A stretch of 64,000 nt of DNA from positions 1,200,001-1,264,000 of the forward strand of contig JABMCL010000191.1 in NCBI GenBank assembly GCA_018857735.1, in the 5' to 3' direction. A model generated the notes under the pieces. It was not told the DNA's origin. It made no database searches and worked only from the letters and a program-made list of their open reading frames with translations. The stretch comes from Alviniconcha marisindica. Taxonomy: Eukaryota; Mollusca; Gastropoda; Provannidae. Shown here one piece after another: positions 46,600 through 58,300 of the stretch. How positions within the stretch are numbered: the stretch's first letter is position 1; the number at the start of each line of letters is the position of its first letter. Made by a program: the position numbers and the translations under genes.

Positions 46600-49545
46600 C
46601 TGGACTCCTGATGTCACCATCCTGCTGTTCTCCCTTCCCTTCAATCCTGTCATCGTCATCCCTCCCTATCATTCCTGATGTCATCCTCCCACCTCATCAC
46701 TCCTGACAACCGCCACCCACTGCCCCCATCCCATCACTGCTGGCATCATTCTCCCACCTCATCACTATTGACAACCCCCCCAACCCCCACCCCATCACTC
46801 CTGGCATCATTCTCCCACCTCATCACTCCTGACAACCCCCACCCCATCACTCCTGGCCTCATTTTCCCACCTCGTCACTCCCATCATCATCATCCCTCCA
46901 CGTCACTGCTGCCCCCCCCCCCCCCCTCCAACTATCCTGTCATTCCTGACATCATTCTCTCATCTCATCAATCCTGTCATCATCATCGGTCCCTGTCACC
47001 CCTGACATCCTCCTCAACCTTGCCTCCCCACCCCCACCCCTCCTCCACCCCTAACATATCCTCCTCCCTCCCTTCACGCATGGCACCCTCCTCCCTCCCT
47101 GTTGCTCCTGTCATCATCCTCCTTCCCTGTCACTACTGACATCCTCCTCCCTCCCCAGCACTCCTGACATCCTCCTCCTTCCCAGTCACCCCTGACATCA
47201 TCATCCCTCTCCAGCACTCCTGACATCCTCCTCCTTCCCTGTCACCCCTGACATCATCCTCCCTCTCCAGCACTCCTGACATCCTCCTCCTTCCCTGTCA
47301 CCCCTGACATCCTCCTCCCTCCCCAGCACTCCTGACATCATCATCCTTCCCTGTCACCCCTGACATCCTCCTCCCTCCCCAGCACTCCTGACATCATCAT
47401 CCTTCCCTGTCACCCATGACATCCTCCTCCCTCCCCAGCACTCCTGACATCATCATCCTTCCCTGTTACCCCTGACATCCTCCATCCTCCCCACCAGTCC
47501 TGACATCCTCCTCCCTGCACACCACCATTAACATCCTCCTCCCTCCCTGTCACTCCTGACATCCTCCCCCTTCCCCATCACCACTGACATCCTCTCTCCC
47601 CATCACTATTGCCATCCTCCTCCCTCCCCATCACCATCCTCCTCCCTCCCCATCGCCATCCTCCTCCCTCCCCATCACCAATGGCATCCTCCTCCCTCCC
47701 CATCGCCATTGGCATCCTCCTCCCTCCCCATCGCCATCCTCCTCCCTCCCCATCGCCATCCTCCTCCCTCCCCATCACCAATGGCATCCTCCTCCCTCCC
47801 CATCGCCATTGGCATCCTCCTCCCTCCCCATCGCCATCCTCCTCCCTCCCCATCGCCATCCTCCTCCCTCCCCATCCCCATCCTCCTCCCTCCCCATCGC
47901 CATCCTCCTCCCTCCCCATCCCATCCTCCTCCCTCCCCATCGCCATCCTCCTCCCTCCCCATCGCCATTGGCATCCTCCTCCCTCCCCATCCTCCTCCTT
48001 CCCCATCACCATTGGCATCCTCCTCCCTCCCCATCACCATTGGCATCCTCCTCCCTCCCCTCCTCCTCCTCCCTCCTCCCTCCCCATCACCATTGGCATC
48101 CTCCTCCCTCCCCATCGCCATCCTCCTCCCTCCCTCCCCATCCTCCTCCCTCCCCATCGCCATTGGCATCCTCCTCCTTCCCCATCCCATGGCATCCTCC
48201 TCCCTCCCCATCCCATTGGCATCCTCCTCCCTCCCCATCGCCATTGGCATCCTCCTCCCTCCCCATCCTCCTCCCTCCCCATTGGCATCCTCCTCCCTCC
48301 CCATCGCCATTGGCATCCTCCTCCCTCCCCATCGCCCATGGCATCCTCCTCCCTCCCCATTGGCATCCTCCTCCCTCCCCATCGCCCATGGCATCCTCCT
48401 CCCTCCCCATCCTCCTCCCTCCCCATTGGCATCCTCCTCCCTCCCCATCGCCATTGGCATCCTCCTCCCTCCCCATCGCCCATGGCATCCTCCTCCCTCC
48501 CCATCCTCCTCCCTCCCCATTGGCATCCTCTTCCCTCCCCATCGCCATTGGCATCCTCCTCCCTCCCCATCGCCATTGGCATCCTCCTCCCTCCCCATTG
48601 GCATCCTCCTCCCTCCCATCGCCATTGGCATCCTCCTCCCTCCCCATCGCCATTGGCATCCTCCTCCCTCCCCATCGCCCATGGCATCCTCCTCCCTCCC
48701 ATCACCCCTTGGCATCCTCTTCCTCCCCATCGCCTTGACATCTTCCTCCCATCCCTGCCTCCTCCCCCCATCATCCTCCTCCCTCCATCCCATGACATCC
48801 TCCTCCCTCCCATCCCATGACATCCTCCTCCCTGCCCATCCCCATGACATCCTCCTCCCTGCCATCACCCTGACATCTCCTCCCCATCGATCCCATGACA
48901 TCCTCCTCCCTGCCTCCATACATCTCCTCCTGCCATCACCATGACACCTCCTCCCTGCCATCACCATGACATCCTCCTCCCTGCCCATCACCCATGACAT
49001 CCTCCTCCCTGCCCATCACCCATGACATCCTCCTCCCTGCCCATCACCCATGACATCCTCCTCCCTGCCCATCACCCATGACATCCTCCTCCCTGCCCAT
49101 CACCCATGACACCCTCCTCCCTGCCCATCACCCATGACATCCTCCTCCCTGCCCATCACCCATGACATCCTCCTCCCTGCCCATCACCCATGACATCCTC
49201 CTCCCTGCCCATCACCCATGACATCCTCCTCCCTGCCCATCACCCATGACATCCTCCTCCCTGCCTATCACCCATGACACCCTCCTCCCTGCCCATCACC
49301 CATGACACCCTCCTCCCTGCCCATCACCCATGACATCCTCCTCCCTGCCCATCACCCATGACATCTCCTCCTGCCCATCACCCATGACATCATCCTCCCT
49401 GCCCATCACCCATGACATCCTCCTCCCTGCCTATCACCCATGACATCCTCCTCTCTCCCCGACATCCTCCTCCCTCCCTGTGTCCCCTGACATCCTCCTC
49501 CCTCCCATTCACCAATGACATCCTCTTCCCTCTCTTCCCTCCATC
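46600..49545. repeat. Large CT-rich (minus strand G-rich) minisatellite complex, about 2.9 kb
   Basis: Three blocks follow each other. 46,600-47,600 has diverged units around CACTCCTGACATCCTCCTCC. 47,600-48,720 has units around CATCGCCATTGGCATCCTCC with CTCCCTCCC. 48,830-49,440 has regular 28-bp units (CATCACCCATGACATCCTCC + TCCCTGCC). The minus strand is G-rich with repeated GGGGAGGGAGGAGG. The array lies about 290 bp downstream of the pappalysin stop codon. Frames of up to 441 codons across it are artefacts. Confidence 0.95.
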
Positions 49546-49830
49546 CTCCTCATCACTCCGACACCATCCTGCTTGTCACTCCTCACGGCCTTCTCTGTGT
49601 CTGTTCTCCTGGTGTCATCCACCCTACAGTCATTTTTAAGACTGCAGAAAATGTTTCCAGATTGTGGGTTGCATCCAGATGATCCACAACTCACTATGTG
49701 ATGCTCTCAGATGGTAAATGACTCACTACCTGTTGCTCACCAGTTGCTGTTCTCAGAGGAGCAGCAGCATGCAGGTTGTGATGCCTATGACAGTAGCATT
49801 TTGAATGACGATTCTGACATGCACCTGCTG

Positions 49831-50037
49831 CTATCCACTTCCCTGCCGCCTGGATACTGTGCCCCCCCCTTTTTGGTTTTCTGTTGCCTTGGGATCTTTG
49901 CACATGCAGTCTGCTCCACAGGAATGTTCGAAAGGCTTGACCTTTGTTCCCAAGGTAGACTGGCAACAGTCCCCACCATCCCACTTACAGTACTCACGGT
50001 TATTCCGAGCATCACACCATGTATCGCCAATGAATTC
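49831..50037 (-). CDS. Pappalysin last exon (LNR module and C-terminus)
   Basis: 69 codons including TAG at 49,831-49,833, phase 0 in, acceptor TGGCAG. It encodes [25 protein letters not shown] (the calcium-binding LNR signature), [22 protein letters not shown] and a short tail. A run of eight G codes for glycines in the tail, 10 codons before the stop, so a single indel there would change the last residues. Vertebrate PAPP-A ends similarly, shortly after a CxCxDP motif. Confidence 0.95.
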   Translation of the reverse strand, partial: EFIGDTWCDARNNREYCKWDGGDCCQSTLGTKVKPFEHSCGADCMCKDPKATENQKGGGTVSRRQGSG

Positions 50038-50112
50038 CTGCCAACAAACGGGATTTCTGAATCTGATTAATATTGATAGGCCTCCATTTTTCCATTACAA
50101 TTCATAGTGGTG

Positions 50113-50161
<49 letters not shown>

Positions 50162-50900
50162 GGTGGGTGGGTGGATGTTATTCACTAAGGTGTTGGCCAA
50201 GAGGCAACTCTGTTTTGCTCCCTCTCTTCTTCCTAACTTCGTTTCTGATTTTTTTGACAGTAAATACATAAAAACATATTTTTTCATAATCATGCATTCC
50301 CCTCCCCTTTTAATTCCAGCTTGAGCACACTTTCATCGTCATCATTTTATTGCAAGTTTTCATTATTAAAAACTAAAAGAGCTCTAGAGGAGACTGTATT
50401 TGTTTGCATAATATGTGTGTGTTTCTTTGACTCCTCGTTACATGTGTGGGCTTTTATTTTTGTTTCTTTTCTGCTTATTTGACTTAACCATGTACAAGTG
50501 AATTGGTCATATCTTACGCATTTTTCGTGTATGTAATGAATCATGGGTTCATTTTCTCTTTTTCATTTTGATGTGCTTCAGTATGCATTTGTTTTGATTT
50601 TGCTTTCTGCTTTTTGGACCAAAACACATGCTTGTGAACTAATAATGATGTTATTTATTTTTGGGTACATTTTTGTTTCATTTTGCATGTAAAAGTAGCA
50701 ATAATAACAGAATTCATCCATTGCAGATGAGAGCCGAGTCTAATTGACTGTCTTTGTGACATAGTCTTGTTTTCGTTTATTCTGTCTCCTCCTTCCCCTT
50801 TCTCCCTTTGTCCATTTTTTTGTGTTGTAAAAGGAAGACTTGTCGACAGTGTGTATTGTGTCTTGCCTTATTAAAACGAGTCCCGTTTTAACCTGTGGAT

Positions 50901-50961
<61 letters not shown>

Positions 50962-53900
50962 ATGTGTGGGCGTCATTTTGATCATTTCTTCTGACCACCG
51001 TTTTAGATTAAAAAACAAAACAAAAAAACACCACCACCAAAACATCTACTTGGTTAAACTGAATTACCGTGCTGCACTTTTCCACACAGGCCAGACGATC
51101 CAAGGGAGGGAACCACCGTCCTGTGCCTGTGCACGTGATGCTATTGACTACTTCCCCTACTATGTCTCGACGTTTTGTCCTCCCACTGTTCACCGTGCTG
51201 AACACAGCCACCTCGTCAGGTGTGGGGCACGCCACTGAGCACTGAGCACCTGCACAGAACATGCATATATCTGTCACTCACTGTGTCAGTGTTCACCCAG
51301 TACAATAATTGCTTTTATTAGGACAGTAAGAGGGGTCCTCAGGAAGTGGCAATTTTATGTGATATGCACAGCTTGGTGCCCGTGGGATTTTTCATGTATT
51401 TATCTATGAATGACTTTTTACCTGGATGTTTATCTGCTGTTTTTGTAATTTAATTATGTTTTATGATTGGAGTTTTGGCACCACAAAACACTCCTCATGC
51501 AATTGTATCGACACTTGGCAATAAAGTTGTATTGTATTGTATGTGATGTACAATGGCACATAGAACACTAGGAACCTAGGCATCTTTCTTGAAGTTAGTG
51601 CTCACCAAATGTTTTGTTGTTTGGAACAAGTCAGCGGGGAACATGCTAGCTGTGGTGGGCATTCATGGATGATGTTCAGAGGTGACTCACAGCATGACAA
51701 ACATGGTGACAAATTCAGGAACCTCGAGGCAAGCAAATCAGAATTTGTGTTTTTCCTTTATTTTCCTTGACTGAATAAAAATTAAAAATGAGAAGGTCAC
51801 TTTGCTCAGAATAAACACTAAACAAACAACTTCTCTGCACACTATATGTTGTGATCAGAAGGATGGCATGAAATGTACTTGAGAATGTTCACTGAGAATC
51901 AAGGGTCATAATCCACAACAGAAATGTACAGTGGTATTCAGATAACACTACTTGGCTAAGGAACCAGCCTGTTCAAAGCATGTTTTGTCCAACATGTAGA
52001 AGAGACTGAAATAAAAACTTGAAATCCAAAATGCTTCTCAGATTCTATATTCAATTTCTAAGCTAAGTTTAGTTAGTGATGATTTGCTAGTTTGATTAGT
52101 GCTGATTTGCAGGACTAGCTGCAGCCATATATGTCCTAGCTCCCCCTGTGTGTTGCATGCACTGCCTCCATGAGGAGGAACAACATTAAGGAGGCTGCTG
52201 GCAGCTGCTAGGCCACCTTTAACACTTCAGTAGGCTGTTTAAAAATAAATAATCACTTTTTCTTTTACATTGAGTCCTGCTAATAGTTAATGATGCAAGT
52301 TAGATTCTACACTAAAAATACAACCAGCAAGGCATTTTAAAACAAAATCACCAATTTTTGTTTGTTTGATTTTCTTTTATCTCTCTATGCTGGTGTTGGA
52401 GAAAGTCCGGCCTTCATGGACAAAAACTGTTTTGAAAAGGCCAGCTCCTTGAAATAAACAACTGACCTCATTCCATCCCCTAGCTATGGGTGCATAGGTG
52501 GTTATTAATAATGTGCTTAACACGAGCCCAGCCTCCTCAAACTCCACAACTGAAATGCCAGCTGAATTCCAGTAATAATTACTAATATGATGCCACGTTG
52601 AAAAGCCCTGGCATGAGCAAAGCTGTTGCAGGCCGCAGTGAGGCAAACTGTTATTCACAAGCATGCGTGGCACACATAAAACATCTGTTGCAATGATGCG
52701 CACACATAGGCTAACAACTTGGATATATGCATAACGATGTAACTGAACTTTGTGTGTCAAAACATACACTTTGGGCATCTGGGCCCATATGTATGAAGAG
52801 CAAATAAAGTGGGCAGAACCCTAATCCTGATTTGCTAAAGAGTCCGTAAGTTTGGCATTCCTTCCACATGCGTGAGTGATCAATGGCCACAGAAATAGCT
52901 ATTGGCTTGTGTTTATATTTATATTAGTAAAGACCCATTTTACCAACAATGCAATGTCCATAACACCAAAAACTCGAAACTGGACACTGCATGACAACAC
53001 TTCAGGTTCAAAGTTTGAGGCAATTGTAGTCAGTGACCCATTGACCCCTGTCCATTCAAGATTTTCTTGGCTCTTCTTCATTGTCTGTGTTTATTATGAT
53101 GTGTCTTGATGCATGCATTTCTTGAATAACATGTGGTCTTCAGTGGTATGTGGGACAGCATCTGTCTGTACAAGTTGGTCATTATCTCTTCAGTGGTGGT
53201 GATGGTGGTGAAGTGATGCTTAATGTCCTCAGATGTCAGTTGACATATTAGGGACAAGTTGTGACCAATGCCGAAGCACGGTGCAATAATTCTTTACGTC
53301 CACAGAAACCAGAGGCTCGTTAGGACGGACAGCCCAGGACGGCCACCTCGACTCTCACACAGCTCCTGAACTATGAATCTCTTCAGATGATGATGAAGTG
53401 ATGCTTTATGTCCTCAGATGTCAGTTGACATATTAGGGACAAGTTGTGACCAATGCCGAAGCACGGTGCAATAAATCTTTACGTCCATGGAAACCAGAAG
53501 GCTCGTTAGGACGGACAGTCCAGGACGTCCACCTTGACTCTCACACAGCTCCTGAACCATGAATCTCTTCAGTAGTAGCCTTTGTTGGTAATGGCAGCCC
53601 AAACAGCCATTTTTATATGGTGTTCAGGCTGCTTAAATGAAGAAAAATGAGTCTGTAACTTTTGTGATTAGGTCAGCTGGATAGCCCTATTTGTGCCTCA
53701 CACATGCTGATTTTTGAGTGCACCCACTGTTTAGATGATAAACACGATGTGGGAGGCTATTTGCTCATCATGTATATGGGTCCTGTAGGAAAGATGTGGT
53801 TTATTTGGTCTTACCAATCTATTTTTAACTCATAATCTTTTGGGTAAAATTAACCAGCAGATGAAAGAAATAATGCAACATGACTAAAATAACAAATATT

Positions 53901-55144
53901 CATATCAAAAACAAAAAACAAACAAATAAAATACTTTTTTCTTTTCTTCTGGTATGAATTTTGTTTATTTTTGTCAACAGACAAATCATGACTAAAATTT
54001 AAAAGAAATTGTACAAAAAATAGTTTTTGCCAAATCAGAGATGGCTAGTTCCTTTAATATGAACTGGTCTTGCATGCATGGACTAGTTTTTTCCTCAGAA
54101 ACTTTAAAATACATGTAGTTTATTTCACTGTGTGCAGAACGTACCGACAATTGGTGTTGAGCACCGTAGGGCGACATTTGTTACATCAGCAGGGTAGGGG
54201 CAGGTGACATCATCAAACTGTGGGCAATGCCACAAAGGGGTGTTCCACTGGCCGTTAGCATTGCACGTCACGATCTGAGCCTCCTGTCTCCAAGCAGGTC
54301 AAGGTTTGGTCAGTGGGATGAATAATTACAGGGAACAGTGTTACATCACAACTGAAAAGAAAACATCTCGGAGAACAATACATCCAGAAACATCCATATA
54401 TTCACAACTTTCCTGGCAGATCTTTCCTCAACAACAGGAAGCTGTCATAACTGTTACTAACATTAGAAAACATGTGTGCAATTTCCAGTTTAAAAAAAAA
54501 TGTCAAAGGGTATGCAGACTTGATCTAGAAGTAGTTGGCAGTCTCTGGCTGTAGTTACAATCAGAGAAAATTAAATAACATTCTTGGAATACAATGAATG
54601 CTTCAACAAAATGCCACTGCTTTGGTAGAAATGTTCATGCAGACATTCCCAACCCCACACCCACTTAATGATTCCACAAAATGTCAGATAATGCTAACAC
54701 AAAGACCCAGTGTTTAGCAGCACTGCAAATGTTTTATCCACTGAAATGTTTGTCTGTTCATTTCAATTCTGCAAAAAAAAAGCTGACAGACAAAAATAAT
54801 ATGCTGTTTCACTGTGTCCAGCATCTCTCAGTAATGCCATTACAAACCATGTCAGAAATATTAAACATCAATCAAAGATAACATAACACAGAGGCAGAAC
54901 AGTAAAACCAGTGTAGGCACATTATTGTGCAATAATAAACCTGTAAAAGAATCAGACTGCCCAAGGATAACCACTTTTCCAGTGGAAAGCTGTAAATACC
55001 AGGGAGGCAATGTAAATGGAAACAACAAACAAAAGCTAATATGAGACACAGGAATAGTCTGAAGAAAGTCCCAATAATCATATCACCCTGCATATGCTTT
55101 GTAAGTGCAGGGCTGGGCGTTGGGGTGTGGGAATCATGCACTTG

Positions 55145-55182
<38 letters not shown>

Positions 55183-55299
55183 TGTGTGTGTGTATGTGTG
55201 TGTGCGCGCACACATGCACATGTGTCCGTGCATGAACACATGCATATTTCTGTGTGCATGCACTCATGTGTGCGCATGCATGTGCGTGAGCATGTGTGA

Positions 55300-55335
<36 letters not shown>

Positions 55336-58300
55336 TGGAGGTACACATGTATGAGTGCAATTGTGTTTGTGTGTGTTTGTGTGTGGATGTTGTGTGCATG
55401 TGTGTGTTGGGGGGTACACATGTATGAGTGCAATTGTGTGCGTGTGTTTGTGTGTGTGTATCTGTGTGTGTGTGCATGTGTGTATATGTGTGTGTGTTGG
55501 GGGGTACACATGTAAGAGTGCAAATGTGTGCGTATGTGTGTGTGTGTGTGTGCGTGCGTGCGTGCGCGTGTGTGCGTGTGTGTGTGATTGTGAGGAAATT
55601 GGCACTGCTGTAGATGCATCTATATGAGATGGGATGCCATAAATAATCTATTATTATTATTATTTCTGTGTGACCATGCCTATTTGTGTGTATGCACATG
55701 TTTTTGTGTGTGTCTGTGTGCATACATATAGGTGCATGCATGCACGTGTGTGTGTGCACTTGAGCTGAGATTTTAAGACCAAGCCAGAAGATCCAACACT
55801 GTCTTACCATCAGGCCAAATCAATCCTTTAAGTTCACAAATTGTAGCTGTCTCACCTATTAACAAAAGGATGCCAGAGCTGCTTTAACCACTGACATTGT
55901 TAACTGGGTGAGACGCATATCAATTGAACTGAGTGTGGGTCTGACCCATGAAATGTTTGGCCTCTGCGTCAGTTTGTTGTAACCACTGAAATGTCACTGG
56001 CCAGGATTCGGGCTGCATGCATTGTATACATTACATCACTGTTGCCTATTGCACTATGACAGAATATACAATTTAAGCAGCTATGGCCACCAGGGCTCTT
56101 CTTGAAAGATGAACAGTTCAGCCATTAAATGTCTGATGTGGTCAAACAACCAAAGACTTACATTACTTCCAGGACACACCAAGGTGCAACGGCTGGCCAC
56201 CTTGACATCGTCAGTACATGAGAGAAGGCTAGTGAAGACTGGGTCAAACTTGGGACAGGTGACCTTGACACAGTGCTCTCCAGACCATGTGCCATCCCTC
56301 TGACACGTCAGGCGAAACACCCGTCTGGAAACACACACCAGTCAACATCCAGTCAGCCCCAGCAACTCTCATCTTCTCAGTGTAATCAAGTGTATTGTAT
56401 ATGTTTCGGGCCATGACCCTTTAACCTTTTCTTTCTGGTTTCTTTTCCTTTTTGATTGGGTGGGAGTTTTATGGCCCCAATTAACTAAAGTGTTAAAACT
56501 TGTGCGCTGGGCCGGCAGCATCCCTTTCCCCCCAGTGTCCCTGCAGAAGCAGGTTGTTTGTTTGCTGTTTTGGCCGGTGTTCATCTCAGGGGAGAGCCTG
56601 TAAGTAGTTATTTTTCTATGGCTTGTTATTCTACTGTTTCTTATTGATGTAAATAATGTATGTTTATAATGTTACCATGTTCACAACGTGCCTTGATTTT
56701 GGTTCTTGAACACATGGGTAATTTCAGCGTCAGATCGCTGCCTGGTTGCATCCGCCAAATGTCGTCAGTGTACATTGTTTGTGCGTTCAAATGTTAAGCC
56801 TTTATGTCACAGGATGACCGGTGTTTCCAAAATGTATATGTAGCTAGTATGTTATGCTGCCATTGTTGGATGTTCAGTTGGAGTGATGCTTTGCCGATGT
56901 AAACAGTTATCCCTCAGTAGGGTATGGTTCCTTTGTGCAACCGTGAAGATCTCTGTGTGGCATAACTTATTTGTTTAGTTTCCTACCGATCTATTTTTCT
57001 ACATGAAATCGGTGGTATATTATGGCTAACACTTTGAAGATGTTGACTTCATAGCTGTTGAATGTTCATTTTACTCGAATGTTCATTTTACTAGTTGAAT
57101 ATGGTTTAGTGCATAGGGGTGATTGTACCTGAACAGGTCGGTGCTGTGTGTCAGTGGTAGCAATTAGGTCTTTGTCTCTGTTCACTAACCAAGCAGACAG
57201 GTGCAGCCGGATCAACAGCTTAGATTCTTGATGAACTACCAGTGTCAGTAAGAGGCATGACGTTGTTCACAGATATGCTCTGCTAGTCAGTAACAGTAAC
57301 ATGCTGTAGCCCTTTTGTACATGCGTTGAGTAACAAGGATGGAGCCGGTCAGTTTGTGACTGACTTCCTCCTGCTCACGGCGTGGTCCCAAGTGCCACCC
57401 GTGTCACTGTCTGTCTCGTTGTGTGCTTAAGTGGAACAGTGCTGTAACAGTTATCTCACTCTTCCTGTTTAGTTAAGAATGAGCTTGGTAATCCATATTT
57501 TTCACTGATACTTTATTGTATACTATTATATACTGGGAGTTCATCAGTTAATTGACTGGTCGTCTCTTGTATACTCACCGCGACAATGTGAGATATGGGT
57601 TTAAGTGCAAGTCATGCACACAATTTATGTTCTTGATTATTAATCATTTTGTCACAGTTACCATCATGTATTATAGTAACCTACAGGTAAACTTCATGGT
57701 TACTGTATTTACTAGATAACTGCTGTTGTTTAGACTTTACATTTGCTTTCATGTTCTAAATGTTTGTGCAACTTAGAAAATGTTGGAAAATGTTGTAAAG
57801 TGCAGTGAGTTTGGGTACACCAGAGAATAGCGTTATACAAAAGTTATCTATTATTATTATTATGTTTTGTTTGCTTGTGTCTTTTCCAACACAGACACTG
57901 TTTCCTGGTTGGTGCAAATAAAAGTTATGTTATAGCAACCTCTGACTTGTGACTCTTCATTCATGCTTCCAACCTGCTTCCCTCACTCCCCACCCCGCTC
58001 CCCTACATCAGCACTCCTCCAAATGGCACCTACAGCCTCAGAAATAAAAGTGCCATTGCAGTCTAGTGCAACATGATGCAAACCTATTTGTTTGTTTGCC
58101 AGTCAGTGCCAGAGATCAAAGTTAAACAGAAAGAAAGAAAGCCCAAAGCTTGTGCATCAATAGAGAATGGTGAGGGGGGAAAAGAAACACATCAGTTTAT
58201 TATGCAACCATAAATTCCTTCTTCTGCTAATTATGACATACCTTGTTGATCTGCGTGCCCCAGCCACATGAAAGCCTTTCTTGCATCGCATCTTACAGCG

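Noticed and set aside
47609..49000. Open frames of up to 441 codons (Pro/Ser-rich plus strand, Gly/Arg/Met-rich minus strand)
   Set aside because: They are translations of a 28-29-bp minisatellite that lacks stops in several frames on both strands. No domain, splice or start context.
52377..52778. 133-codon frame inside a pappalysin intron
   Set aside because: No recognised domain, no splice-phase fit with neighbours, and no SCR cysteine pattern.
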